A stretch of DNA of 64,000 bases from JBFMDN01 sp040753915 (GTDB lineage: Bacteria; Desulfobacterota; Desulfomonilia; Desulfomonilales; Desulfomonilaceae): contig JBFMDN010000026.1 of NCBI GenBank assembly GCA_040753915.1, forward strand, positions 1 to 64,000, in the 5' to 3' direction. The notes under the pieces were generated by a model, which had not been told where the DNA came from, did no database searches, and was given only the letters and a program-made list of their open reading frames with translations. How positions within the stretch are numbered: position 1 is the stretch's first letter; every line of letters starts with the position of its first letter. A program made the translations under genes and the position numbers. Shown one piece after another: positions 7,607-15,909 of this stretch.

Positions 7607-8860
7607 ATGGCCGAAATCGGACATGGCAAAAAAGAAATCGTCGAAAGGATCCTTGAGCCTAGTCAGGCCAAGGCCAAGATGGAAGGTCTTCCCAAGATTG
7701 AGGTGAACAGCCAGATCGCGAATGAGGTGATCGGCATCGCGTACGGATTCTTCTGTCCCTTGGAAGGATTCATGGGAAAAGCGGACGTCGAGTCCGTGTG
7801 CAAGAAGATGAGGTTGGCCGACGGAACCGTCTGGAGCATTCCTATCCTGTTTGATCTGTCGGAAGGGGAAATTGCCGACTACGGGGTAAAGGCCGGCTCC
7901 TCCGTGCTGTTGACTTTCGGTGGCAATCCCATGGCAGTCCTTGATGTGGAAGAGGTTTTCGATTACGACAAGAAGTCAATGTGCGTCGACGTTTACGGGA
8001 CGGACGAAGAAAAGCATCCGGGCTGCGCGCGCACCTATTCATACAAGGACAAGTTCGTTGGAGGCAAGATCTCCCTCGTCAACAAACCCAAGATCAATCC
8101 GCCCTACGATCCGTACTTCATTCCCCCGCTGGAGATGAGGAAGAGGTTCAAGGAAAAGGGTTGGGAGAGGATCGTGGCGCATCAGACTCGGAACGTGCCG
8201 CATACTGGCCACGAGTGGCTCATGAAAGGCGCGTGGTTCCAGGCATATGCCGAGCTACCCATTGAAAAACCTCTTGTGGGAGTCCTGGTGAACGCCATTA
8301 TCGGTGCAAAGCGTAAGGGTGATTACATCGACGAAGCAATCATTCTGACCCAGGATGAGTTGCGCAAGTCCGGTTACTTTGGCGATCACAACCATATGAC
8401 CTCTCTCACCTTCTGGGATATGAGATATGCTGGTCCCAGAGAGGCTGTGTTCCATGCGGCGCTCCGTACAAACCTGGGTTTGACCCACCATATGTACGGC
8501 CGAGATCACGCGGGCGTGGGTACCTACTACGGTGCGTACGATGCACACCATCTGCTCGCCACGGTGCAGAATGAGCTCGACATCACCCCGGTCTATTCCA
8601 TGAACTGGCTGTACTGCCCCCATTGCGGCGAGATCACGTCCGAAGGACTGTGCAACCACAAGAGTGAATGGCAGAAGTTCAGCGGCACCGTAATCCGCAG
8701 CATTGTGCAGGATGGTGTGAAGCCACCAAGGCTCATCTTCCGTCCAGAGGTGTTCGACCTGGTCATGGAATGCGCCGATAAGTACGGCTTCGGTTCACCC
8801 TTTGTCACCGACGAGTATCTCGAGAAGAGAATCCCGGTGTTTGAAATTCCGCCCATGTAA
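7607..8860 (+). CDS. sat: Sulfate adenylyltransferase (ATP sulfurylase), dissimilatory type
   Basis: 417 residues, full length for the homo-oligomeric enzyme. It makes adenosine 5'-phosphosulfate from ATP and sulfate in the cytoplasm, the activation step before APS reductase. Visible signatures are the HXXH-type ATP site in HQTRNVPHTGHEWL (about 192-205), the GRDHAGVG loop (about residue 300), and a zinc ribbon-like cluster CPHCGEITSEGLC around residue 340, typical of sulfate-reducer Sat. No APS kinase domain is fused. AAAGGAG precedes the ATG. aprAB, qmo and dsr are not in this window. It is followed after 14 bases by a small gene, almost surely cotranscribed, and the pair ends in a terminator. 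Confidence 0.97.
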   Translation: MAEIGHGKKEIVERILEPSQAKAKMEGLPKIEVNSQIANEVIGIAYGFFCPLEGFMGKADVESVCKKMRLADGTVWSIPILFDLSEGEIADYGVKAGSSVLLTFGGNPMAVLDVEEVFDYDKKSMCVDVYGTDEEKHPGCARTYSYKDKFVGGKISLVNKPKINPPYDPYFIPPLEMRKRFKEKGWERIVAHQTRNVPHTGHEWLMKGAWFQAYAELPIEKPLVGVLVNAIIGAKRKGDYIDEAIILTQDELRKSGYFGDHNHMTSLTFWDMRYAGPREAVFHAALRTNLGLTHHMYGRDHAGVGTYYGAYDAHHLLATVQNELDITPVYSMNWLYCPHCGEITSEGLCNHKSEWQKFSGTVIRSIVQDGVKPPRLIFRPEVFDLVMECADKYGFGSPFVTDEYLEKRIPVFEIPPM

Positions 8861-8874
8861 CAGGAGGTTCCACC

Positions 8875-9171
8875 ATGGCTGAAAAATATCCGATAAATAT
8901 CTGGATAAATGAAGACCGTTTCAAGAAACTGGAAAAAGCAGGCCTTGGCGATCTGTGCGAAGAGATGCTGGCCGGCCTGAAGGTGCTACGGGTATATGCC
9001 AACGACGAGGAGAGAGACAAGATACTGAAGGTCTTTCCTACTGCGAAGTTTGATAGCGCGACGACCAAGAGCATCGAGCTCTTGCCGAAGAACGTGAAGG
9101 ACGCGATTTTCGATAAAGTGGTAGAGAAAGAGTCTGTAGACATCATGGCTGAGTTTCTCAAGGCCTACTAG
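8875..9171 (+). CDS. Small conserved-looking protein in operon with sat
   Basis: 98 residues with an ideal AGGAGG before the ATG and only 14 bases after sat. It is soluble and charged, probably helical, with one Cys (residue 28), no signal peptide and no membrane segment. The C-terminal half (TKSIELLPKNVKDAIFDKVV) suggests a compact helical bundle. I recognise no family. Tight coupling to sat and the terminator right behind it suggest a role in sulfate activation, such as a Sat subunit, chaperone or regulator; this is inference from position only. Confidence 0.75.
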   Translation: MAEKYPINIWINEDRFKKLEKAGLGDLCEEMLAGLKVLRVYANDEERDKILKVFPTAKFDSATTKSIELLPKNVKDAIFDKVVEKESVDIMAEFLKAY

Positions 9172-9196
9172 TCAAAGGACCTGATCCTTTCTAATG

Positions 9197-9225
9197 CGGA
9201 AGAGAGCACATCGAGCTCTCTTCCG
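9197..9225 (+). terminator. Terminator of the sat operon
   Basis: Perfect 11-base-pair stem CGGAAGAGAGC (9197-9207) with GCTCTCTTCCG (9215-9225), loop ACATCGA, 25 bases past the stop of the small gene. Only a short TT tract follows, so it may be a weak or bidirectional terminator, but stem quality and position are convincing. Confidence 0.7.
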
Positions 9226-9262
9226 TTCTGCGGCTCCACAAGCGGTCAAATCCGTTCCTGCC

Positions 9263-9291
9263 TTGACGAAACACGCTCAATATAGTAAACT
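9263..9291 (+). promoter_or_regulatory. Candidate promoter of the oxoamine synthase gene
   Basis: TTGACG (9263-9268; 5 of 6), a 17-base spacer, and TAAACT (9286-9291; 4 of 6), right after the sat terminator and 120 bases ahead of the ATG at 9412. An overlapping TATAGT is too close to the -35 box to pair with it. Confidence 0.5.
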
Positions 9292-9411
9292 TGCCCAGCA
9301 TTTTAGTAAGCGGCATAATCGGCCGAGAATTGCGCTGATGGTTCGCTGGTGAGCGTACTGTGGTGGCTGCCGATCGCGGACCGACAGTTGGTGAACAGGA
9401 ACACATCCTGC

Positions 9412-10599
9412 ATGACAGATCTCTTTGAGAAATGCTACTCATTCGGTCGCGATAGAGAAGCCTTGTCCATGGGCATCTACCCATTCTTTAAGGCCATCGA
9501 GAAGCTCGACGGCACCCACGTAACGGTGAACGGCCGGGACTTAATCATGGTAGGTTCCAACAATTATTTGGGACTCACCACGCACCCTAAGGTGAGAGAA
9601 GCGGCCATGAAGGCCCTTCGGGAATACGGCACTAGTTGTTCTGGATCCAGATTTCTTAATGGAACCCTTGAGTTGCATGAAAAACTGGAAGCCGCTCTCG
9701 CCGAGTTCATGGGTAAAGAAGCGGCACAGGTCTTTTCCACAGGTTTTCAGACCAATCAGGGGGTTATTGCCCCTCTGATCGGTCGCAGTGACACCGTGGT
9801 TATCGATCGGCTTGTCCACGCGAGCATTGTTGATGGGGTCCGACTCGCGTTCGGAAAAGTGAGACGCTTCAAGCACAATGATATCGAGTCGCTTAGAAGA
9901 AATCTCGAAGCCTCGGCAGATTCCTCCGGAATCTTGGTAATCGTGGATGGTGTCTACAGTATGGAAGGCGACCTCGCTCCGCTCCCCGAGATCGTTGGGA
10001 CCTGCAAGGAGTTCGGAGCGCGAATCATGGTAGACGACGCTCACGGAATTGGGGTTCTGGGTAAGACCGGGAGAGGGGCTTTGGAGCATTTCGGAGTGAC
10101 CGACGACGTGGATCTGGTCATGGGGACATTCAGCAAGTCTTTTGCGTCCCTGGGAGGGTTTGTCGCTGGAGATGCCCGAGTCATCTCGTACATAAAACAT
10201 CATTCTCGAGCCCTTATATTTTCGGCAGCCATGCCTCCGTCCGCTTTAGCAGCAGTGCTTGCTGCTCTAGAAGTGATTCAGACGGAGCCGGAGATTCGCC
10301 AGCGATTATGGGAGAATACCGAGTTTCTTCTCCGAAGCGTTCAGAGCCTCGGATTCGAGACCGGTCCCACCCAGACCCCCATTGTTCCAATCATCGTGGG
10401 AGACGACATTCGTGCCGCTTTGCTCTGGAAGATGCTTTTCGACGAGGGATTGTTCACAAATTGTGTCGTGGCTCCCGGTGTACCTCAGGGGCAACAGAGG
10501 ATCCGCATGTGCCTTATGGCTACTCACACCCGGGAAGATTTGGAGAAAGTCGTGGATATTCTCGCCCGAGTAGGGCGAAGAATGGGACTCATCCAATAA
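9412..10599 (+). CDS. Alpha-oxoamine synthase, serine palmitoyltransferase-like
   Basis: 395 residues, PLP-dependent fold type I. Family members join an amino acid to an acyl-CoA with loss of CO2. Signatures: GSNNYLGLTTHPKV near the N-terminus, the PLP-stacking His in LVHASIVDG, VDDAHGIGVLG, and the Schiff-base Lys in GTFSKSFASLGGF. The last motif and the N-terminal one look closer to bacterial serine palmitoyltransferase than to BioF or Kbl, and no biotin or threonine-degradation genes are nearby. So sphingolipid-base synthesis is my first guess, 8-amino-7-oxononanoate synthase the second. The ATG at 9412 fits the family N-terminus; its ribosome site (CAGGA) is mediocre. A membrane-protein gene follows after 23 bases. 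Confidence 0.85.
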   Translation: MTDLFEKCYSFGRDREALSMGIYPFFKAIEKLDGTHVTVNGRDLIMVGSNNYLGLTTHPKVREAAMKALREYGTSCSGSRFLNGTLELHEKLEAALAEFMGKEAAQVFSTGFQTNQGVIAPLIGRSDTVVIDRLVHASIVDGVRLAFGKVRRFKHNDIESLRRNLEASADSSGILVIVDGVYSMEGDLAPLPEIVGTCKEFGARIMVDDAHGIGVLGKTGRGALEHFGVTDDVDLVMGTFSKSFASLGGFVAGDARVISYIKHHSRALIFSAAMPPSALAAVLAALEVIQTEPEIRQRLWENTEFLLRSVQSLGFETGPTQTPIVPIIVGDDIRAALLWKMLFDEGLFTNCVVAPGVPQGQQRIRMCLMATHTREDLEKVVDILARVGRRMGLIQ

Positions 10600-10622
10600 T
10601 TCGCATCGCCAGGAGACGGTCA

Positions 10623-11258
10623 ATGGTAAAAAGAGAGTCCATGATTCTGAATCGGCGTACGCTCGTGACTTCTGCATTGTATACAGTTTTCGCACTCATA
10701 GCCTTGGCTGCCGTGCTCTACTATTTGGTGCTGGGATCTCTTCTCACCGATCTGGCGCTGGCAGTGGGCGGCGAGGGATGGCAGATCGCGCAGGTGGCGA
10801 AGGAAGATCAGGAGAGCAAGAGCAAATTGTCGCGGGCCATGGCACCCGACATGACTCGTGAACAGTTGGCGGATCTGGCTGAAACGATCAGGAAAGCCGA
10901 GAGCAGATCGCTCGAGAACAAACAAATGGCCAGGGAGCTTATCGGGTACGTTAAGATCATGGTCGTAGTGCTCATCGTAATTGCCATAGGCTTCCCGCTC
11001 GCTATCTGGTTACTGAGTCGCAGGAGGCTCATTGGCTTGTCGGGCCTGTCGAGTGAAGTTGCCGCAACCCTGGTCTTGGTCGAAGAACGGCAGGCGAAGC
11101 TGGCAAATGTCTTAAGGGACATACAGAATGAAGTAGATTACTTACACACCCTTTCCGTCCCCGATCTGAAGAATCTGATCCAGCAGGCTGAAATCTACCT
11201 GCAACAGAATGAAAAGGACCTCAACAAGGTTGGCTCGACGCGCAGCGGTCGCGAGTAG
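10623..11258 (+). CDS. Inner-membrane protein with two membrane segments and coiled coil
   Basis: 211 residues from ATG 10623, with AGGAGA upstream. Two membrane segments (about residues 17-42 and 110-134) flank a periplasmic loop rich in charged residues (EDQESKSKLSRA, TREQLADLAETIRKAESRS). The C-terminal cytoplasmic part (about 140-205) is a predicted coiled coil (LVLVEERQAKLANVLRDI, LIQQAEIYLQQNEKDL). The shape recalls a chemoreceptor or kinase sensor half without an output domain, but I recognise no family. It is only 23 bases after the oxoamine synthase and probably cotranscribed. Confidence 0.7.
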   Translation: MVKRESMILNRRTLVTSALYTVFALIALAAVLYYLVLGSLLTDLALAVGGEGWQIAQVAKEDQESKSKLSRAMAPDMTREQLADLAETIRKAESRSLENKQMARELIGYVKIMVVVLIVIAIGFPLAIWLLSRRRLIGLSGLSSEVAATLVLVEERQAKLANVLRDIQNEVDYLHTLSVPDLKNLIQQAEIYLQQNEKDLNKVGSTRSGRE

Positions 11259-11476
11259 CTCTGCGCGGCTCGCAAAGAGGACTGACCACCGTTCGTGCTA
11301 CCGGCCGGTCTATGACCGTGGCTCTGCAGGACATCGCTTCTGGTGCTATATCCACAGGTCACCCTCGAGCCACATCCCTACGGTAGCAAGAATCCTGCCA
11401 TCTCTGAATACCTTGGGACCCGTTCTTCGCCCGCTGATGCCCCCGCAAGACTGGTTTGGCCAGAGCGGCGGACGTA

Positions 11477-11513
11477 GTGCAGGATTTCATAAGTACGGTC
11501 ACGTATTCTGCCA
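11477..11513 (+). repeat. Dispersed repeat B, copy 1
   Basis: The core CAGGATTTCATAAGTACGGT is shared with 34408-34488 (variant), 34641-34680 (reverse orientation) and, partly, 58126-58160. All copies are intergenic. Confidence 0.7.
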
Positions 11514-11537
11514 CGACTCAGTTGGGGATTTGCGCCC

Positions 11538-11600
11538 TGAAGGAGCGCACCTTGAGTAGTCCCGCGGGCCGCGAGATTTCAACCGGTGGCTCGGCTTGCC
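11538..11600 (+). repeat. Dispersed repeat A, copy 1
   Basis: Contains GGAGCGCACCTT, AGTAGTCCCGCG and GATTTCAACC in fixed order, as do copies at 32711-32775 (+) and 32911-32972 (-). It lies between convergent genes. Confidence 0.7.
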
Positions 11601-11618
11601 ATTCCGCTGTCCGCGTTT

Positions 11619-12230
11619 CTATGGCTCTATGGTGACCGGTGTGCCCACCTCCACGGTGGAAAAGAGCTCTTCCACCTCAAAATTCCACATTGCTATGCAA
11701 CCATCAGTCCAATTGTGCGGTTTTGGGTAGAGGAGCGAGATCCACCTTCGTTGGTATTCATCCGTGGGATATCCGTGTATTCCGACCCAACCGCCTAACT
11801 TGGTGTGCCACGGAGGGGCTTGTCCTGTAGTCACCCGCCGGATGATGTCGTCCCGGGTATCGCGGGAGATAATTCCCGATTCGAACGCGGACCGGGCATC
11901 TTCGACTCCAGGGTAGCTTATGCCGAGGAACCGATGGAACTTACTCGCTGCTGTCTTGAGACAGATGAAGTACTCTCCCTCAGGAGTCCTGCGATCGCCG
12001 GTGATGCGCTTCGGTCCGTAGGGATCAAGACCCAGGCAGACCCGATAGCTCTTGATTCGTGTGTTTCCTTGGCACACATCCAAGACCTGTCGGCTTTTCA
12101 CGATGACGATCCGAATCTGGGACGAAGTCTGCGTATAGCCCCGACACACGCGATCGGGGAGTACGATGGATGTCACGACGATCGCGACGGCCAAGCACAC
12201 GGTGAAAATCCTGCTCTGAGCCTGCTGCAA
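11619..12230 (-). CDS. L,D-transpeptidase (ErfK/YbiS/YkuD family)
   Basis: 203 residues from TTG 12230, which has GGAGG just upstream and gives a proper N-terminal hydrophobic anchor; an in-frame TTG at 12338 would add 36 residues without a ribosome site. The YkuD domain carries IHGYP (catalytic His region) and the nucleophile motif in TDGCIAMWN, i.e. [ST]XGC with Cys intact. It starts with IRIVIVKSRQVLDV and the KRITGDRRTPEGEY segment typical of the family. It should form 3-3 peptidoglycan cross-links or attach proteins to murein in the periplasm. It reads toward the minus strand and ends near repeat A. Confidence 0.88.
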   Translation of the reverse strand: MQQAQSRIFTVCLAVAIVVTSIVLPDRVCRGYTQTSSQIRIVIVKSRQVLDVCQGNTRIKSYRVCLGLDPYGPKRITGDRRTPEGEYFICLKTAASKFHRFLGISYPGVEDARSAFESGIISRDTRDDIIRRVTTGQAPPWHTKLGGWVGIHGYPTDEYQRRWISLLYPKPHNWTDGCIAMWNFEVEELFSTVEVGTPVTIEP

Positions 12231-12437
12231 GTAGCCTCCGTCACTGAGTACGCGGTTTCCCAAGTGCAGTTGCGTGGTTGTTTCAGCTCCCTTCAGTGGG
12301 ATAGGCTCTAAATCCGCCCATCTCTCATACCAGTTCAAGGCAAGAAGGACGGCCAGACGCCGGTGCTACGGGAAATTCGCCGCGAGAACCCCGTGGCAGG
12401 GGTGGGTATGGGGAATGTCGCGCTTGCTTCTCTCATG

Positions 12438-13190
12438 TTACCTAGTCGGTCGTGTACCGGCATGAGTTGCCGTGTTCAGATCCCGAACGAGCTGCTCTCC
12501 GGCTTTGGAAAGATTGCCCTTATCCTCATAGAACACATCTTGAACGGTCACGTCTCTCCCATGGTATTCTGCATTGGCGACATCATCCGGTTCGACGCGG
12601 GCACCGGCAAGGGATATTCCTGCGAAAAGGCCTCTTGAACGGGAATACGAGAGGATTCCCGCGTCAAACTTGAGACTTGTGCCCGCCGTGGCTCCCCTGC
12701 CGACCGGTCCCGCAGACACAGCAATATCGGCTCCGAGGGTGAATCGCTCCTCGAGCAGTCGCTGTACGCCTTCTTCACTCATTATCAAGAGAATTAAATC
12801 CACCGACTGGGCCCCGACCTGTGCACCGATACTGCCTCCGCGCACAGTAAAGAAGGCGGGCTTGGTCCAGGCACCGGTCCGATCGTCCCGTCGCAATACG
12901 ACGCCGTTCCCATAGCTGAGCCCGACCACAGCACCGATTCCGACCACTCCCGGGAAGATCGCCAGGCCTTTGCACCTCTGAAGAAGATCTTTGGGGATCC
13001 CCTGGTCCGGCATTTCGAGGGTATTTTTCAGAACGAGGTTGCAGGACGTAAGGGTTCTATCCAGGTCTTCGGAAGATACAGCTCGTGCAGGTGCAGGCGG
13101 TGCCAGCAATGAAACCAAGACTGTGACGCAGCACGCGGCTCCCGTCATGAAGGATGTGCGCCTCGTGGGGCAAACGCGGGGATGGTCCAT
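12438..13190 (-). CDS. Secreted SYLF (Ysc84) domain lipid-binding protein
   Basis: 250 residues. A signal peptide (cleavage near ARAV, about residue 37) precedes a full SYLF domain: CKGLAIFPGVVGIGAVVG, the FFTVRGGSIGAQVGAQSVD core, SAGPVGRGATAGT, and the SRSRGLFAGISLAG closing motif. The family binds phosphoinositides in eukaryotes; bacterial secreted members have no settled role. The ATG at 13190 is 16 bases behind the AICAR formyltransferase stop, so the two are probably cotranscribed, an odd pairing of purine synthesis with an envelope protein. Confidence 0.9.
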   Translation of the reverse strand: MDHPRVCPTRRTSFMTGAACCVTVLVSLLAPPAPARAVSSEDLDRTLTSCNLVLKNTLEMPDQGIPKDLLQRCKGLAIFPGVVGIGAVVGLSYGNGVVLRRDDRTGAWTKPAFFTVRGGSIGAQVGAQSVDLILLIMSEEGVQRLLEERFTLGADIAVSAGPVGRGATAGTSLKFDAGILSYSRSRGLFAGISLAGARVEPDDVANAEYHGRDVTVQDVFYEDKGNLSKAGEQLVRDLNTATHAGTRPTR

Positions 13191-13206
13191 GTGCGTGCCC
13201 GCTCCC

Positions 13207-14472
13207 TCAGTGCTTGAATGCCCTCTGATGGGTAAACATCATGGTGACTTGCGGATCGGCTTCGTTGCACGCAACAATGGACTCGAAATCCCGGTCGGAC
13301 CCTCCTGGATGCACTATGGCGCACACGCCTTCTCGAATTCCGACATCCACTCCGTCCCGGAACGGGAAGAACGCATCGGAGACCATGACCGACCCGAGGA
13401 GGCCCGCGTGTGATTGTCGCACCTCTGCCTCGATCTCCTCCCGGATCTCTGTGTCCTTCGTTTCGTCATAGGACATTCCAGTCCTGCGATAGCAGAGCAA
13501 ATCCCGGTACTTCTCGTACGCTTTTGCGACAGCAATCTTTGCAACACCCACTCTGTCTTGTTCGCCGGTGCCTATGCCGACTGTACAGCCGTCCTTAACA
13601 TATATCACTGAATTGGACGTCACTCCCTGCTCGACAGCCCAGCCGAACACCATGTCCTCGATCTCGCGCGGTGTGGGCGGGCGTTCGATCACATATTCTT
13701 TCCCCTGGTACGAGGCCTTAGCCAACGTCAAGTCGCTTCCCGATCGAACACGATTCACCGGAGATTGCTGGACAATAATTCCACCGTCAATGAGAGATTT
13801 GAAGTCCACAAATCGGAGGGTCATGAATTCCTCCAGACGATCGATCCGCGGTATTGCGAGGATCCTGAGGTTCTTTCTCCTGGCCAATATATCGACGGCG
13901 CCCTCCTCGTAATCGGGTGCTGCAACCACTTCGAGGTAGTGAGCGGAAATGAGCTCTGCCGTGTCTCTGGTGAGTGGCCGGTTGAACACGGCCGCTCCTC
14001 CGAAGGCCGCTATGCGATCCGCGTCGTTGGCACGTTGATATGCGCGATCGAGGGAGGTGTCCACTGCCACCCCTGACGGGTTGCTGTGCTTCATAATCGC
14101 GCATGCAGGATGTTTCATTAAGAATTTGAGTATATTAAGAGCATTGTCCACATCCGTCAAATTGGTTTTCCCCGGGTGTTTACCCGCCTGGATCATGTCC
14201 GTTTCGGTCAACGCGCTGACAAGACCGTTCCCGGCCGAGATGAAGGCGCATTCTCCCAGGGTGAGGTTTCCTGCTACCAACTCGTACAGCGCTGCTTCCT
14301 GTCCCGGATTTTCACCGTATCGCAATCCCTTTTCGATAAGATTTCCCGAGGAATCGGGCAGTCTCCAGGATCTTTTTCGATAAACAAGCTTCTGATCACC
14401 AAAGCTAATCGTCATCTCTTCGGGAAAATGATCATCCATGACGGTGCGGTATTTCTGTTTGATGTCTTCCAT
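13207..14472 (-). CDS. Stand-alone AICAR formyltransferase (PurH C-terminal domain only)
   Basis: 421 residues from ATG 14472, with GGAGG 7 bases upstream. The whole protein matches the AICAR transformylase part of PurH, which formylates AICAR with 10-formyl-THF. It opens with LRYGENPGQEAALY, contains the catalytic Lys-His in IMKHSNPSGVA, SDAFFPFRDGVD, and the closing HPGGSDRDFE. The N-terminal MGS-like IMP cyclohydrolase domain of usual PurH (~520 residues) is missing; upstream in-frame sequence does not encode it. So the cyclohydrolase step must come from another gene, such as PurO or a separate IMPCH. It appears to head a minus-strand operon with the SYLF gene. Confidence 0.9.
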   Translation of the reverse strand: MEDIKQKYRTVMDDHFPEEMTISFGDQKLVYRKRSWRLPDSSGNLIEKGLRYGENPGQEAALYELVAGNLTLGECAFISAGNGLVSALTETDMIQAGKHPGKTNLTDVDNALNILKFLMKHPACAIMKHSNPSGVAVDTSLDRAYQRANDADRIAAFGGAAVFNRPLTRDTAELISAHYLEVVAAPDYEEGAVDILARRKNLRILAIPRIDRLEEFMTLRFVDFKSLIDGGIIVQQSPVNRVRSGSDLTLAKASYQGKEYVIERPPTPREIEDMVFGWAVEQGVTSNSVIYVKDGCTVGIGTGEQDRVGVAKIAVAKAYEKYRDLLCYRRTGMSYDETKDTEIREEIEAEVRQSHAGLLGSVMVSDAFFPFRDGVDVGIREGVCAIVHPGGSDRDFESIVACNEADPQVTMMFTHQRAFKH

Positions 14473-14555
14473 CGACAAGCCTCCGATCGCCTGTTGATCA
14501 GTTCGAGAATCTGTTCGGGGCAATCCTGTTGCCATCATCTTCGCAAAGAAAAGGA

Positions 14556-14774
14556 CTATTCGCTCCCGCGGCCATTCTTGTTTCTCACTATGTCGAAAAT
14601 TCCTCGTACCAGGAGGAACGCGAAACCAAGAAAAACGACGAGGCGGAGAAGATCCGTGAGATCTCCAAAGGTTCCTTCCCGGAATGCCGATGCGATGAAA
14701 TAGCCAAGTATGAGCATTCCGGCTGCACACAGGACTATTCGCAGCAGAGGTGACAAGAACTTCTTGCCGGCCAT
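14556..14774 (-). CDS. Small two-segment membrane protein
   Basis: 72 residues from ATG 14774, with GGGAGGTG 5 bases upstream. Two hydrophobic helices (about residues 8-28 and 40-62) are joined by a short acidic loop (REGTFGDLTDLLR); the end is basic and polar (RNKNGRGSE). The longer open frame upstream (to 15191) lacks a start signal and good composition. No family recognised. It lies 83 bases before the AICAR formyltransferase on the same strand and may share a transcript. Confidence 0.65.
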   Translation of the reverse strand: MAGKKFLSPLLRIVLCAAGMLILGYFIASAFREGTFGDLTDLLRLVVFLGFAFLLVRGIFDIVRNKNGRGSE

Positions 14775-15416
14775 CCGTCCACCTCCCGGATCGGAATTTC
14801 TACGCGCCCATCGACTGAAATCCGTTGCGTCGAACGCTGGACTTCCCTGGGATAGCCCACAGAGACGAATGGGGCCAGTGTACACGGATCGTTGGGTGGT
14901 AGCAAGTATTCTTGGGTACCTGCGTACGAGACTCGGTAGTTGAGCCGGGACAAAAGGTAAGGTGACTTCCCGCAAGGTCCGCAACGCCCGTGTGCGACTG
15001 GGTGATCTCTCGGAACTTATTGTTTTTTCTCCGTGATGCTGGTATAGTATGCCGAAATCAAATGGAGTGAGCTCCAGATACGCTGGACGTTGATGACAAG
15101 CGGGCGAGGGACACCTCGGCCGAAGGAGTTGTCTATATGCTGCGGTATGAGTCCCACGAGAGCTCTCTTGAGCGTGCATTCTGGGAAGCAACCCCGGTTT
15201 GTGCTAACAACAGCTTTCCCGGCATCGTGGACGCCCCTGAAGCTGGAACCGCAGTTTGCCTCGAGGTTTCGCAGGCAGGCATGGGGCTCCAACGAGGCCG
15301 GACATGGATTCTCGCAGACTGGCACGATCTCGCGTGGCGTTCCTGAGGGCCAAATGATTCGGCAGTGGTGATATGTGCGATCGTGGTAAGGACAGGAGCG
15401 TGAAACGGGTCTCAAG
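14775..15416. other. Divergent intergenic region with promoter
   Basis: Between the minus-strand small membrane protein and the plus-strand signalling cluster. It contains a good + strand promoter at 15020-15048. From there the leader to 15417 is about 360 bases; open frames inside it (for example 15090-15371) show no domain or ribosome site. Confidence 0.5.
15020..15048 (+). promoter_or_regulatory. Candidate promoter of the MglA/kinase cluster
   Basis: TTGTTT (15020-15025; 3 of 6), a 17-base spacer, and TATAGT (15043-15048; 5 of 6). It is the only reasonable + strand promoter I see ahead of the five-gene signalling cluster and would give a long 5' leader. Confidence 0.5.
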
Positions 15417-15746
15417 GTGAAGGCGAGCGGGTTCAGCGGAACGGTCACAAACACCAGTCTCCATGACGTAATCCAGCTCATTTGTATCGGCCGCAATACC
15501 TGTCGGATGGCGGTGAGTAGTGGTCAGAACAGAGGCTGGATTTACTTCCGCGAGGGTGAGATCGTTCACGCCGAGAGTAACGTATCCTCTGCAGGCGAGG
15601 AAGCGTTTTACGCGATTGTCTCATGGCCGCTGGGAGTCTTCGAATGCGATCTCGGGAAACCGGAGAGGGAGACCATACAAGAGAGCTGGGACTTCCTCCT
15701 GATGGAGAGCATGCGGCGTCTCGATTCTCGGCATGGTCCGGAGTGA
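15417..15746 (+). CDS. DUF4388 (PATAN-type) domain protein
   Basis: 109 residues from GTG 15417. The whole protein is one DUF4388 domain: FSGTVTNTSLHDVIQLICIGRNT, GWIYFREGEIVHAES, and GEEAFYAIVSWPLGVFE. In delta-proteobacteria and cyanobacteria this domain occurs in response regulators and next to MglA/roadblock genes, and is thought to mediate protein contacts in polarity or pilus regulation. No strong Shine-Dalgarno precedes the GTG; AGGAG lies 18 bases away, and the start overlaps the TGA of a possible 6-codon leader frame that begins at 15400. It opens the signalling cluster. Confidence 0.85.
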   Translation: MKASGFSGTVTNTSLHDVIQLICIGRNTCRMAVSSGQNRGWIYFREGEIVHAESNVSSAGEEAFYAIVSWPLGVFECDLGKPERETIQESWDFLLMESMRRLDSRHGPE

Positions 15747-15909
15747 AACGCTGCCGATTCGGATGCACATGATCGGACATGGACTTCACGGCGCGAGCCC
15801 CACTCGAAAAGACGTCCAAGGAAGGGAGCGGCATATGTGAGCAAACAGTCCCGATCCCACGACAGAAAGAGACACTCTAGGCTCCGACTGAGCCTCCTAA
15901 GGGAATGAA

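Larger units (their letters stand above)
11259..11618. other. Intergenic between convergent genes, with two dispersed repeats
   Basis: No gene recognised. The space holds one copy of repeat family B (11477-11513) and one copy of repeat family A (11538-11600), listed separately. Confidence 0.6.

Noticed and set aside
15400..15420. Six-codon leader peptide coupled to the DUF4388 start
   Set aside because: AGGAG lies only one base before its GTG, too close for normal initiation; too short to support.
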